A program made the position numbers and the translations under genes. DNA of 64,000 nucleotides from Lepidonotus clava (lineage: Eukaryota; Annelida; Polychaeta; Phyllodocida; Polynoidae): NCBI GenBank assembly GCA_936440205.1, contig OW387141.1, positions 48,617,307 through 48,681,306 of the forward strand. The letters are read 5' to 3'. This document shows positions 11,413-24,668 of the stretch, in pieces (position 1 is the first letter of the stretch; every line of letters starts with the position of its first letter). The notes under the pieces are model-generated. The model saw only the letters and a list, made by a program, of their open reading frames with translations. It made no database searches and was not told the DNA's origin.

Positions 11413-12189
11413 ACGTTGTGAACCTGACCCCAACACAGACACAGGGGGGCCCTGTGTGAAGGTGGGTTGTGCATACTGTCGGATGACGTAGAATGGTAAT
11501 GGCTTAATAATATGATATAGATTCAGGTGAGTAGGGCTACAAGGTGACAAATATATATCAATGGCCTTGTCGGCAGGGGAATTTCGCCTCATTCTCCCTC
11601 ATCTTTGATCCCGAGAAATAAATGGTTTCTTTCAAGGCCTCTAATACATAGTACATGCACCATATTTCTTTGTAACTAGCATGGTCTCCCATGGTGCATA
11701 GGGATATTAATGGATCCAATGCCATTCTGTTTAGGCCTCGTTTGAAGATCACCTGATCAGTCCCACTGACGCATTGTTTGGGTTTGGCCCGGAAAATATC
11801 TCATCAAAACGTAGCTGCCTCAGTGGTATTACCAAAGAACTGTACGCATACATACAGTTCTATGATATTACAGAGACTCCTAACCTAATCATGAAATAGC
11901 GTACCTTCGATGTAATATTGTATAAAGAATACATAAAGCCAAAAGTTATAATTACAGCGCGTCATCTATTCATCCTGCGCTTGGCTAAAACAAGCTTTTG
12001 TACGACTATCATAGTGGTTGTATCATTAATACTGCGGTATGTGCTTTCTGGATGGCCTTAAATCCGCTCCCCATCCCGCCAACTGGGTCTCTGACCTGGG
12101 TTAAACACTGTGAGTAGTGCATCCAAACTGTGATTTGCACCAGGCTATGGGGTACACGAGGTGTATGGAAATGGTACATTTACTAAGGC
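11413..12189. other. No gene seen
   Basis: No repeats or frames above background are visible here. Confidence 0.4.
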
Positions 12190-12503
12190 ATCACCTTATC
12201 CACACATTCTCTTTTTCTCTTAGAAGAAATCTCTGAGTGTTTTCTTCTTGAAGAGCAATGCCAGAGAATTCTCTTGTTCTCTGAGAGTTTAGAGAATGAG
12301 AATTATTTTCTCTTGAAGAGGCTCAAATTCTCTATTTTCACGGAGAAAGAGTTTTCATTCTCTATTCTCAGGGAAGAAAGAATTCTCAGTCTCTCTTTAC
12401 AGAGAATGAGAATTCCTTGATACTAGAGGTTACTTGATACCTTGATACTAGAGGTTTAGAGAATTTCTTGTTAGATAAGAAGAGAATGTGTCGATAAGGT
12501 GCA
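12190..12503. mobile_element. Fold-back MITE rich in TTCTCT/AGAGAA
   Basis: The ends caccttatccacacattctc and its near-perfect inverted partner agagaatgtgtcgataaggt enclose 260 bases made mostly of agagaa and ttctct runs, able to fold on themselves. It has no open frame. It is the only copy seen in this window. Confidence 0.7.
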
Positions 12504-13544
12504 GGCATTGAGAAACTCAAGTGCTCTTGTCCAAATCGTGGGTTGCTAATCCGTTGCTTTACGCCCTGATTAACCTTATCAAAATGGCATTCTATTTTTA
12601 TTTATAGTATGATGCCTTCCATTTGTACAAGGTCACCGATTCAAGGTCGTTATGCATATATGCTCTTTCTTTTTTTCCCATTGAGAAAGTGAAACAATGT
12701 TCATTTTTCTTCAGTCTAAGACGCGATACATGGTGAATTGATGACATCATAGCAATGGCCATGGATAGTTGTTATGTCTGTAAACTTATTTGATATGAAT
12801 TTTGTGTAAAGATATTGTCTTACTGCACATATTACGACTACATACCGAATTCAATTATTTACGTATTGAAGGTCTCAGCCCCAATACTGGTTCTACACCC
12901 AGAGTGACCATATATACATACGGGACTGGGATCAGCAGGAGGCCGGCCGCTTTTGGTTTTTTTTGTTTAGTTTTTTTTCAAGTGAGCAAAACGCTTTTAC
13001 AAACGCTTTTCATATAGTAGAAGTTAGTAACATTTAATATGGTTAGTGCACAAGTGTTGACAATTTGACATTTGGCTGGCCGTTTGTTAAGTAAAGTATC
13101 TACATCAACACAATTACCTAAAAGTCTCAACGTTATCTCTGTCTTTTATCAGAGAGTATTAAAACATTCTTATAGGCCTATTCACCAAAAGGATGGGTAG
13201 GATGATAAGTATTAACTTCGTCAGTTGCTGCTAAAACTGATCGAAACCTCCTACCCCAGTATTGGTGCTAGTCTAACAATATGTATGTTATCCCACTCCA
13301 ACGGAAGATTGCCGCCAATGTGGATCAAAATAGCCGATCCCTGCACGGAGTAAAAATGCAGCGCCAGTGACCTTAATCGAATTCATAACGACTTGCCGAT
13401 GGATCCGTGGAGCGAATTTAATCCTGGGCGGCGCCGAATACGCCAGACTGGGCCGCATGATTGTATTGGCATCTCCTAGTGGGTAGTGGGGTGTGAGTGG
13501 GGGGAGCCCCCGCCCGGCCCTGGGCCCTCACTGCTGCACCCCTG
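12504..13544. other. No gene seen
   Basis: Mixed sequence. A short GC-rich patch lies at 13,420-13,545 just left of the next MITE. Confidence 0.4.
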
Positions 13545-13763
13545 AAGGGGGTACTCCACTACACGACATGAGCTGCAATATGACGATGTTACAGTGAAAC
13601 TGTACATATTACAGATAAAATTCTGTTTTACACATAATATGTCGTATTCTCCAAATTGCCATTTTGTAACAAATATATCACTCTTGAATGCACATTTGTC
13701 TACAATATAGTCATATCGTGCTGATATCGCAGCCCATGTCGTGTAGTTGAATACCCCCTTCAA
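13545..13763. mobile_element. MITE, CACTACACGACATGAGC family, copy 2
   Basis: The arms of about 40 bases are inverted with few mismatches (left ccactacacgacatgagctg, right the complement of caactacacgacatgggctg). The element is 219 bp with a loop rich in A and T. Confidence 0.8.
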
Positions 13764-13980
13764 GCCCCTGTTACACTACACGACACGAGCTGCAATATGA
13801 GTATGTCGCAGAAAGACTGCACATATCACAGGTAGAATCTCTTGTTAGCCATGTGTAAAAGTGCTCCCAATTGCTAATTTCTAACAATGCTGTAAATCTT
13901 GCATGCTAATTGCCTGTGAAGTTATCATCATATCACATCAAATATTGCATCCCAAATCGTGCAGTGTAATAGGGTCTATA
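13764..13980. mobile_element. MITE, CACTACACGACATGAGC family, copy 3
   Basis: This immediate neighbour of copy 2 has arms gttacactacacgacacgag and the complement of attacactgcacgatttggg. Being back to back, the two could be a tandem duplicate, but their interiors differ. Confidence 0.75.
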
Positions 13981-14000
13981 GGTTTCCCTGTCCCGCCATC

Positions 14001-14013
14001 CCCCCCCCCCCCC

Positions 14014-14046
<33 letters not shown>

Positions 14047-14100
14047 GAAAAGAAAAGAAAACAGGAAAAAAAAGCAGAACAAAAAAAACAAAAAAAGAAC
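14001..14100. repeat. Low complexity: C run, then (AAAAG)n and A-rich
   Basis: Ten or more C are followed by A-rich AAAAG and AAAGA repeats. The Lys/Glu-rich frames across it are artefacts. Confidence 0.9.
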
Positions 14101-14305
14101 ACTCTTCATCCCGCCGCCTATCTGTAGCCTATGGTGCCTGGTGTAAACATCACCAATACAGATTATATGTTGTCAAGTTAAAGAGAACAATTCCTAACTA
14201 ATCAGCATACTGTGTAATCATAACCGCTTTGCAGACTGTTCATCCAACAAAATAATTTACGATTGGATGTTTAAAATGTCCTTGCTGGTACCTCTACCCT
14301 ACACC

Positions 14306-14566
14306 CATGACCCACTACCCTGCCAAAGTGCGATGTTACATTCTGCAACCATACTTTTTGAGTCAGTCTGTTACTTAATAAGATAACACGGAACATTTAC
14401 GTTATTGAAACCTCACTGAATCAGAATGTTATTATTTGGTGAGGTTTAGGCTAAACCATAAAAGAACATATAAGAGTCGTCAAAACAATGCAACAAGAAC
14501 CTATACAGAACCAACCAGAACGTTGCTGTAACATTATAATAATATTTCATCCTTGGCTGGGTACCC
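14306..14566. mobile_element. Palindromic AACGTT-rich element, copy 2 (short)
   Basis: It shares gcaaccatactttttg near its start and gttgctgtaacattataa near its end with the element at 2.04 kb, and the same outer sense (ctgcc... and ...ggctggg), but keeps only 260 bp. Confidence 0.6.
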
Positions 14567-14724
14567 ATCACTTAGCGCTCTGTACCTTATCTCTGTGTTG
14601 ATGAGTCTGCTCGACCATTCACCCACTTATGGCCATCAGAATCCACAACTCCAATGGAGCGTGCTGCTCTGTCTTTCACACTTGTCAGATTGGATCGCAC
14701 GCAACGTCACAGCTGGGCTGTGAT

Positions 14725-14747
14725 GGGGGGGGGGGGGGGGGGGGGGG
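14725..14747. repeat. Poly-G run
   Basis: A run of G of about 23 bases inside a GC-rich patch. It may be misassembled in length. Confidence 0.9.
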
Positions 14748-14879
14748 CGCCCACCAAACCCCCCAACCCCACCCCATGCTGGCCCAGCATCATAGCCAGA
14801 GGTGCTGCTGCTTGGGGAAATAGTGCATCTGGGTTGGGGAGGGGGTCGAGGAGGGAGGGTGGATACTAATAATAGGGAG

Positions 14880-17800
14880 TTTTAGCAACCCCCATTGCAT
14901 CCCGTAACGCAAACCCAGCGTATCTCTTATCTCTGTTGTAATTACTGATGCAAATATTGTGTCTTTTGAGGTACACTTCTTTTCCTGTCAGAGCAATAAG
15001 TAAACGATTGTATTCTATATATATGGCACCAGTAGTTTGTGATGCGGCTTGAAAGTTTTGAGATACGTTATTGTATCAAGATACGTCGTGGTCTCTGAAA
15101 CATCCCGTTGCATGTTCCTTACCGTGATCAAAGATCAGAAATACTTTTCAAGGGTCAGTCATAAATATAAGTGAACATAGATCTATTTAAACAAATAAAA
15201 TCATTAATTCCATAGAAAGGCTAATACATCTACGTACACCATCAATATGGCATGGTGAAGCGGCTTTTTGGACTAACTCATCATGAATTTGGATAGAGAC
15301 CTGCAGGGGCTGATCCAGAAAGTTGCAGCAAGAGTACTGTAATGGTTAACTCAGGGCTCTATCCTAAACCCCTGGGTTTGTTCAGCCCGAATTTCATTGA
15401 CCAGCAATATCTCATATATGATTTACCGTCTTAAAGACTGGGAAAAGTCGGTAAAAACATTCATTGACATATCACGCACCAAGTTACCACCGCCATAAAT
15501 GAACGGATATCAAGGCAGAGGAACAGACAGCTAGGTAGTATTTTATATATATATATATATATACATATATATATACATATATATATATATATACATGCAC
15601 ACTAAGCATCTTGTCCTGATACTTAGTGACACATAGACGCTAAGTAGGTGGCATTAGTAAGACAGGATCTGCTTACCACATAGCGTCCTAACATACTCCT
15701 CTCAATTTGTCGGACAATACTCTCATGTTTCTAACAAAGATTTGGTTGGCTTCTACAGGTTAGTACCCATCTTCTGCAGACCATTCCCAAACAGAGCCTA
15801 GCCACTTTTTTCACAGCCATCAGGTACACGAGATCCTCTCCTTATTATAATTGATTGCTAATGGAGTCTAGCAGGGGCTCAACATTCATGGCTTCTAGAT
15901 TAGTTTCCGTGCTATTTTCTTGCATGACTGAAGACATGGAGAAGCATGAGAGTCAGGTATTCATCTTTTATTTCAGATGGAAGAATCTAAACCAAGATGG
16001 ATAAATCAAATAACTGCATGCAATGACAAAGGCTTTTTAGTTGTATGAGAACCTAGTCTACTTGACTCCGAGCCAATACCCTTCTAAGCCCTGCGCAGGT
16101 AACAAGAGAGATGAATTTCAATGTTTACCATGAACATGAACACTGAAAGGAAGGCTCCAGGCGGTGATAAAACTCCATCGTCGACAAAGAAAGAACCCTC
16201 AGTATCTAACCAGTTTATATGAGTGATTCAGTTTTATTTCTCAGCAATTTATGTTATTAAAGACATTGTGCAGACTGGGTCACGTGACCAGATTTAGGTG
16301 ATCGCGATAAGGTCCATGTGGCCATAACATAATATCCAACGTACATCTTAGTTTTTGAATTGTGGATAATAATAGATTTAGGATTCCCACCTACATGGCG
16401 GCCATCCCAATTTGGGAGGTGTGATGTCACATACACACTGTCTATATCTCAACAAGGTAAGACATAAGGCAGACGGTCCCACTGTTCAGGGTGGAGGCTG
16501 CAGGTGGTAAGAGCAGAGGGGTCGGCCAGTTAAGGATGGGCTAGAGAGACCGCTCCCCTACTCTTAATTCAAACTAAGGACATCCCCTCCTCATTTCTCT
16601 TTATTCCAAATAAGGAACTGTAATAGAAGGAGTTACCGAGAACGGACAACCTACTTTCCCCTTTTTAGATTGATAGATTATAACCGGGTTTAAGAAGGGT
16701 ACCCTTGATGTGGGGAATTCATAATTCTTAGTTTTAACTAAGGAATTGAATTTCCGAAAATCCACTAAGAATGAATATGGAAAAACCTTTTGAGGGTGAC
16801 AATATAACATCAAATACTTAAGCTTGATGGACTGTCAGAAGAATGTACCTTCAACTTCAAACGGTCCGCTAATGCATAGTCAGTGGACCGCCAATTGAAT
16901 TAAAGAAAATGATGTTGTTTATTGAGTGCATGATGATGGAATATGTGAGGTTAGAAGGAAAATATTATATTAGTATTAGTAAGTTAATTACTAATGTTGC
17001 CAAGTCCAACCACTCCTCATACTATACTGAACCCACAGTATACACGTGTGGGGAAGTAATGGACCAACTCTCCAATATGCCTCCATGTTTTTACACCAAC
17101 AAAAAGCTTCTATTCATCTGCCTGTCGAACCTGTTTTTGCAGAATGCCTGAAAGCTGGTAGTTCTTTTTGAAATTGCCATCCTGCCTGTGGGCAAGAAGC
17201 CTTTGAAGGTAGAGGTCTGTCTGTCAGGTAGAGCCGTCAGGGCCGCCTGCCGTTCTGGGTAAACCTACCCATCTTTGATGCCCCTCTCACCGCCCCAGGC
17301 TACGTCTTTACAAGACTCTTTCAAATTGCACGTTTTAAATCTGTCTGTATACAGTTTCTTAGTGGATTGGATATTAAATTTCTTTTCATTTTTGTGTTGA
17401 ATGTGGTTATAAATGTGTTTTGCTTCACTCCAGTTGATGAGTTATTCAGGGCCATATTTGCGAGACTTATATGGACAGTTATACTCATTCTCTATACTCC
17501 TGGCAAAAGTATGGTAAAAGTGTCATTAAATTCCTTCTGGGTTTCAATATTGACCAGTTTACAGAATATCAAAGACAGACACCAGTTGTTAGGGGCAAAT
17601 TGAACATACTCCCTTTGATAGGTATTTACACTATCAGTGCTTAGAACCTGTAAATAGAAAATGTATGATTGATTAATAATGTGTACTGTATCTGTTGACA
17701 GGAATTATTTAAGGAAAGGAGAAATAATGGCCTGAGGCAATAGCGAGAACGAAAGACAACATCGTCAGTTTTATTCTTTGAACATTTATATCTGGCTTAT

Positions 17801-18960
17801 CATATCAGATCTAGATAAAGTTTGACAATTTTGGTGACATAGAAAACATTCATATAATCTGAAAAATGGTTCACGATATTATCGTAAACTGTTTTTCAGA
17901 TTCTTAATATTTCATAAGATCAAGAAAAAAGGGAAAAGATGGGAACGACAACTTCTTGTTTTTTAACACGAGATAAAAACGATGTTTAAGAAATCTAAAC
18001 CTGCTTGACAAAAATATTTATTTTTGATCACCTTGAAAAGTATAACATGCATGTGATCAGTAGTAAGTGAGAAATCTGTGTTGAAAATATAAGAACAAAG
18101 AAATTTTGCAAACAATTTTTATGAATTTCATGATATCACAACACGAAATACATCAATCAATAGAAGAATACATTTCCTTTCATTTGATATAATAATTATG
18201 ATATTCTATCTCGCATATTAAGCGAGTAATGTGACATAAACAAAATCTGGCCTTTACGACTGCTGCCTGTCCTCAATTCCAACCACGCCGTATGTTGTTT
18301 TGCTAAACTCTAGATCTTTTTGGACACAATAAATCTGCAACTCCCTATGGCTCATCTGTATCTTGCGATAAAACACAAATCCAACAAACAACAAGGATGA
18401 CAGTATGAATACTTTAGCATGGTTGACTATGGTACACATGCAGCGCTAGATTCTACCCCTTCACCTACAGCCTGAAGCCCTTTCTATATGAAGCCTGTAG
18501 CCTACAAACCTGAGACAAATAGGTGGGCTTAAATTATCTCAGGGGGTTTTCACATGCCTAAAAATATTCATAATTCTTTTCTGAATAAATGCAGCTACCC
18601 ACTTTTGTAGTAAAGTGTTGCTGGGCCCCTTCCTTAAAAGCTCTCAGCTTGTGAAAAGCCCGCTTTAATCTCAAACTGCCTCTCCTGCTAACAGCCTGCG
18701 ACTCAGGCGGATGTGGCATTTCATTGGCACCTTCTTATCTCAACACAGCACTGTGTTCTCTACTGACAGAAAACCTCTAATAGGTTCCATCCTAGACCAA
18801 CAAAAGCTCGCAATAATAATTTACATCAAATAAATGGGTGGGGGCGCCATAATGGACCGCCATTCAGCACTCTTTATAGCTAGCGATGGAATTGCTTTCA
18901 AATTGCACCGTCCCCTCAAGCCGTCCCCATGTACATGTGCAGCCTTCCGGGGCCTGATGT
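14880..18960. other. Four kilobases without a supported gene
   Basis: AT-rich. It holds a (TA)n/(TATATACA) tract at about 15,541-15,596 and short open frames that look random. The stretch 18,600-18,950 is more balanced in composition, with several GATA-type (cttatct) sites, and could be regulatory. Confidence 0.4.
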
Positions 18961-18969
18961 GTGGAAAAC

Positions 18970-20650
18970 AATGGGCCGAGAAGACTACTGGCCACTACTT
19001 ATAGACAAGGAGTTATATAGACTGTCTCCTGGTGGGGGGAGAACAACGGGCCACGATGACTACTAGCCGCTACTTATAGACAAGGAGCCATATACTGGTG
19101 GGGGGAGAACAATGGGCTGTGATGTCTACTGGCCTCTATTTACTGAGAAAGAGTTATATAGACTGTCTCCTGGTGGGGCGGGAACAACGGACCGTGATGA
19201 ATACTGGCCACTACTTATAGACAAGGAGTTATATCCTGGTGGGGAGGTGGAGAACAATGGGGTGTGATGACTACTGGCCACTACTTATAGACATGGAGTT
19301 ATATAGACTGTCGCCTGGTTGAGGGAAAACAATCGGCCGTGATGACTACTGGCCACTACTTATAGACAAGGAGTTATAAAGACTGTCTCCTGGTGGGGGG
19401 AGAACAACGGGCCGTGATGACTTCTGGTTGCTACTTAGAGACAATGAGTTGTATAGACAGTCTTCTGGTGGGGGAAGACCAATGGGCCGTGATGACTACT
19501 GGCAACTACTTATAGGCAAGGAGTTGTATAGACTGTCTCCTTGTGCAGGGCTAACAGCGGGCCGTGATGACTACTCGCCGCTACTTATAAACAAGGAGTT
19601 ATATAGACTGTCTCCTGGTGGGGGAGAACAGCGGGGCATGATGACTACTGGTCACTACTTATAGACAAGGAGTTATATAGACTGTCTCCTTGTGCAGGGC
19701 TAACAACGGGCCGTGATGTCTTCTGGCCACTACTTATAGACAAGGAGTTATATAGACTGTCTCCTGGTGGGGGGAGAACAACAGGCCACGATGACTACTA
19801 GCCGCTACTTATAGACAAGGAGCCATATACTGGTGGGGGGAGAACAATGGGCTGTGATGTCTACTGGCCTCTATTTACTGAGAAAGAGTTATATAGACTG
19901 TCTCCTGGTGGGGCGGGAACAACGGACCGTGATGAATACTGGCCACTACTTATAGACAAGGAGTTATATCCTGGTGGGGAGGTGGAGAACAATGGGGTGT
20001 GATGACTACTGGCCACTACTTATAGACATGGAGTTATATAGACTGTCGCCTGGTTGAGGGAAAACAATCGGCCGTGATGACTACTGGCCACTACTTATAG
20101 ACAAGGAGTTATAAAGACTGTCTCCTGGTGGGGGGAGAACAACGGGCCGTGATGACTTCTGGTTGCTACTTAGAGACAATGAGTTGTATAGACAGTCTTC
20201 TGGTGGGGGAAGACCAATGGGCCGTGATGACTACTGGCAACTACTTATAGGCAAGGAGTTGTATAGACTGTCTCCTTGTGCAGGGCTAACAGCGGGCCGT
20301 GATGACTACTCGCCGCTACTTATAAACAAGGAGTTATATAGACTGTCTCCTGGTGGGGGAGAACAGCGGGGCATGATGACTACTGGTCACTACTTATAGA
20401 CAAGGAGTTATATACACTGTCTCCTGGTGGGGGAGAACAACGGGCCATGATGACTACTGGCCGCTACCTATAGACAAGGAGTTATATAGACTGTCTCCTT
20501 GTGCAGGGCTAACAACGGGCCGTGATGTCTTCTGGTCACTACTTATAGACAAGGAGTTATATAGACTGTCTCCTGGTGGGGGAGAACAACGGGTCGTGAT
20601 GACTACTGGCCACTACTTATAGACAAGGAGTTGTCTCCTGGCATGGGTTG
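18970..20650. repeat. Minisatellite, unit about 74 bp, with a 735-bp higher-order duplication
   Basis: Units of the form gactactggccactacttat followed by agacaaggagttatatagac and tgtctcctggtgggg recur about 22 times. Superimposed is a duplication of about ten units: the block from about 19,006 is repeated 735 bp later with almost no differences (19,428-19,664 matches 20,163-20,399 exactly at the protein level). The near identity of the large copies against the diverged small units shows that the higher-order event is recent. Confidence 0.92.
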
Positions 20651-20659
20651 GGGGAGAGA

Positions 20660-21690
20660 ACAATGCTCGCGCTTATATTGTTGCACTTAGAACGGTGAAA
20701 ACTGTTTGTGAATCATTTGCTCAATGGTTAAATTAATTGGAATAGATACCATTGTGACCATAATATTGATTGTTTTCATAGTATAAATCCGTGGCAAAAT
20801 GTTCTGCTATCCATTCTAGACAATTATGTGGGTCTAATTTGACACAGTGGTGGCATCATATAGTATTTAGCCAGATTTCCAGGAGGAGAATTGTTTGCAT
20901 CTAATCGTCGACGACTAAGGTGAAGCACAATGGCGCCTTGCTGGTGGGTTATTAAGCACACTAATAATTGTTGAGGAATAAGCTGAAAAAATTGGACTGT
21001 TTCAATATTTTCCCTCTATTCACCAATGATTAGGCAGTTGGTCACCCTAAAATTTGCCTCTGTAATTCGTTCTGGAATTGTCTTGTAATTCGTCACCTTA
21101 ACCAGCTGATAAGCACTAATCATCGCAGTTATTTGCCTCATGGAGATAAAGTATAGCACAGCCCCAAGGCTTTATGACTAATTATGCTCAGTACCAGGTG
21201 AGATACCGCACCATTTTCTTTCTCCTGTGTTCAGTTGAAGAATGTGTGACATGTATAGTACTTCCTGATTTCTTAACCTTAGGGCATTGGTAAAGCCCAG
21301 TTCTCACTTTGAGAATTCATCATGAAATTATAAATATTATAAGAATTTTATAATAATTATGTCAATTACTCAAAAGGTAATGCGAAAACTATTATGTAAG
21401 TACTGGAAAACTAACTCAAAGTATGTAATTACTGGAAAAGTAGCTCGAATTATATTAGTACTTGAAAAGTAACTTGAATTTTGTGATTGCTTGAGATATG
21501 ACTCGAAACACAATATTTATGTGCAAATATGACATGATATGTTCTTAGTGAATCACTATCAAGCTGTTCATCTGGGTGTGTCTTCAGAAATAAATCACCT
21601 CAACTGTTAACATTTACCTGTTGCTGCCTTTTGCTTGGGGAAAATATATGATGATAATGAACACTCAAGGACAGGTCTTAGCCCAGATCC
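20660..21690. other. No gene seen; possible regulatory patch
   Basis: The stretch 20,880-21,250 has homeodomain-type ATTA/TAAT sites and a balanced composition unlike the AT-rich DNA after 21,300. No frame is convincing. Confidence 0.3.
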
Positions 21691-21698
21691 AATGACCC

Positions 21699-21926
21699 TA
21701 AAGGCCATATCACACTATGCATTGGATCACATGTGCGTTGGTTCCCATTTCTAAACGCGTGTGATTTGCGTTATTTTACCAACATGTTTGTAAAAGAACA
21801 CGTGCCAATGTGACCCAACATGTGCAACTTGACCGAACACGTCCCTAAACGTGTAGTCAAATATACTTCATGTTGGGTAACGTCGGCTCCCAATGTCACC
21901 CTATGTGTAGTGTGATATGGCCTTAA
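21699..21926. mobile_element. MITE, AAGGCCATATCACACTA family
   Basis: The arms aaggccatatcacactatgc and the complement of tgtgtagtgtgatatggcct are inverted. The left arm is preceded by TA and the right arm runs into TA as well. The 228-bp interior is rich in acgtgt and acacgt dyads. A related arm (gcgtagtgtatttagggctt) follows at 21,995-22,015, so a second copy may be nested. Confidence 0.75.
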
Positions 21927-22015
21927 TAAGCCCCCAACACGACTCAGATGCGTTGGGCAACGCGACACAACGCAACCAGTCACCCGACGCGTAGTGTATT
22001 TAGGGCTTTAGGACC

Positions 22016-22151
22016 TCTAAGCTTGCTTGAGCACTTTGCCAACCCAATTGCTGCCCTGACCAAATGTGGGCCCTGGGAAGGTGCATCGAGGATGGTGCGA
22101 AGGCAAGCCAGATTCTCCAATATTAACGATTATGGAACAATGAATAACTAG
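22016..22151 (+). other. Weak open tail of a possible terminal exon
   Basis: An open frame ends RRQARFSNINDYGTMNN then TAG and looks protein-like, but its upstream limit is the end of a MITE arm and no clear acceptor is seen. It is kept only as a pointer. Confidence 0.12.
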
Positions 22152-23110
22152 GATGTGTTAAAAGATATATTCCCTGACACCCCCCTATGTTTTTTGAGTA
22201 AGCGCCTCTCGAGCCCCATTACACACCTCAACTATTCACAAAAGCCCTCAAGACCCTGAACAATCCTGGGGTCCCCAAATCCCTTCCAACCCCCATTTCT
22301 TAAGTACACACCAGCAGTAGGCTAGGCGTTTACACTATAATAGATAAAAGCATAAGATTTGATATGATTACTCCTTGAGTGGAGAGGATCCATCTGCTAT
22401 AAATGGTTGTAGCCACTGGCTCCTCCAGCTTAACTCTTCCCACTCTCTCAGCTTGTACTTGTATTTTGATCTATTTGGTACAACAATATACCAACCATAA
22501 ACCTTGATATTTACTATAGTATGAATTCCTAAACATATGTCATGTCTGTTATCATTGCTGAATATATATATATATATATATATACATAAATATTTTAATA
22601 GTTATAGGCAAAATATGTACACACAAATAGCCCACAACCACAGCGAGCCCACTCCCAAGGCATTGACCCCACTCAAGCCGGTAGAGGGGCCTGGGGGAGG
22701 CCGCAGGTGGCAAGTATGCGCGCACAGCCGCCAGCTACAATGGCCCCAAATCTGAGGCAGCTCTCAGTAAGCCCCCACAGAGTCCCTCAAATAAGCTGCC
22801 TTTTATATTAATCCCTGAAGCCACTTGCTATCAAAATCCCATCCAATTAATTAATGAAGGAGCTGCCGCTACCAGACGCTGCAAAGCCAAGCCAACGTTG
22901 GCATTGGTTTGCGTAAAGGCAGTCTCACACCTTATGATTAGAGCTTGTTTGGACTAAAGCCTGTGTTCAACATAGCAATGTTGATGCTACCAATTTTTGA
23001 TTTGTTTGATTTTCTCTAGGATTATCACATAAGACCATACATCATATATAACATTTGAAAGAGTATTTCTTATAAGACATATAAGACATCTGTATTCAAT
23101 GTTTATTCAA
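22152..23110. other. No gene seen; contains (AT)n
   Basis: A short (AT)n tract lies at 22,561-22,583. The stretch 22,620-22,900 is GC-balanced and carries an aattaattaatga core, possibly regulatory. Confidence 0.35.
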
Positions 23111-23114
23111 CAAT

Positions 23115-24372
23115 TCCTGTCAGTCCAAGTTCTCTATTGACCACCGTGGGTCTTCCTTGGACCTGTCAGCCCTAGTCCATCCTCTTCTCTCCAGCATGGA
23201 TTGTTAATAGACCTGCCAGTCCTAGTCTGTTCTTTATAGACCAGCAGTCCACCCTCTATTGACCAGTTTGGGTCAACTTCAAACCTGCTAGTCCTAGCTC
23301 CTTTCCTTATCAACCAGTATAGGTCATCCTCAAACCTGCCAGTCCTCGTCAATTCTCTATCAACCATCTTGGGTCTTCCACAGACCAGCTAGCTCTAGTC
23401 TACTCTCTATTGACCAGCATGGGTTATCCTTAGACCAGCCAGTCCTAGTCTGTTGTCTATAGACCACCATGGGTCATTCACAAACCTGCCAGTCCTTGTA
23501 CATTCACTACAGACATAATGGGTGGTCTTCAATTCAGCCAGTCCTAGTCTGTTCTCTATCAACCAGTGTGGGTGGTCCTCTGACCAGCCAGTCCTAGTCT
23601 GTTCCCTGTTGGCAAACATGGGTCGCCCTCCCACCAGTCCATTCTCAGTCGAATTCCATGGGTTGTCTATTCCTAGTCTATTTTCTATTGACTAGCGTGA
23701 GTTGTCCTTAAACCTGCCAGTCCTAGTCCACTCTAATAATTAGTATATAGTATATTGACCAGCATGAGTTGACCTTAGACCTGCCATTCCAAGTCCACTC
23801 TCTATTGACCAGCGTGAGCTGTCCTCAGACCTGCCATTCCAAGTTTATTTTCTATCGACCAGCATGAGTTGTCATAACCTGCCATTCCTATAGGTCTGCT
23901 GGTAAAGAAAGGATCGATTTTTGTTCATGTGATTTTATGCCATAAATAATCAAAGGGATCTGATCATAAAACAATGAGCACTTAATATACCTCCAGGACA
24001 AAATGTTACTAGGAAAATAGGTTTGAATATTCTTAGATATAGATTAGACATTCACAGAAGCATATTATGACATTGCAATCAGCTTTTATTATAAGGCATA
24101 ACACATTTTAAGTTATAGGTTTTTCAGTTCTTTCTGGGTCAGCAGTCCTATAGTCCACTCTCTATCAACCAGGGTAGGTCACACTTGGACCTGCCATTCC
24201 AAGTCCGTTCTCTATCTACCAGCGTGAGTTATCCTCAGACCTACCATTCCTAGCCTATTCTCTATCAACCAGTATGAGTTGTCCTCAAACCTGCCGGTCC
24301 TAGTCGTTTTTCTATCGACTATCCTGAATTATCCTTAGACATACCAGTCCTAGTCTGTTCTCTATTGACGGC
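23115..24372. repeat. Minisatellite, unit about 50 bp, in two blocks
   Basis: Units of the type ccagcatgggttgtcctnag then acctgccagtcctagtc fill 23,115-23,890 and 24,140-24,372. The 250 bases between are AT-rich and unrelated, so an array has been split by an insertion or has spread to both sides. Minus-strand frames with NREQTRTG repeats are by-products. Confidence 0.88.
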
Positions 24373-24610
24373 CGTGGGTTCAGCGGGGGCCTTCACAGCT
24401 GATGGCATTAGGTCATGGGGTGCATCCAGGGGCCTAGAATTGACAGACCAATTATATGTGTGGCCAGAGGTGGGGTGATAAGTTGACATTGGTATATAAC
24501 CATCACTTAAGGAGTCTTCACAGCCAACAACGCGCGATGCACATGGCTTCAATCTGTGTTGGGAAGTCGGGAATGTGGCTGTGTGTTTGGAGGGTTAGGG
24601 GACCGGGTAG

Positions 24611-24668
<58 letters not shown>

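Noticed and set aside
14001-14127. Lys/Glu-rich plus-strand frames
   Set aside because: Low-complexity AAAAG repeats.
19428-20399. Two identical 78-codon frames (NELYRQSSGGGRP...)
   Set aside because: They are identical because the minisatellite block is duplicated over 735 bp. This is not a gene pair.
23134-23634. Minus-strand frames with REQTRTG repeats
   Set aside because: By-product of the 50-bp minisatellite. There are no splice sites or start context.
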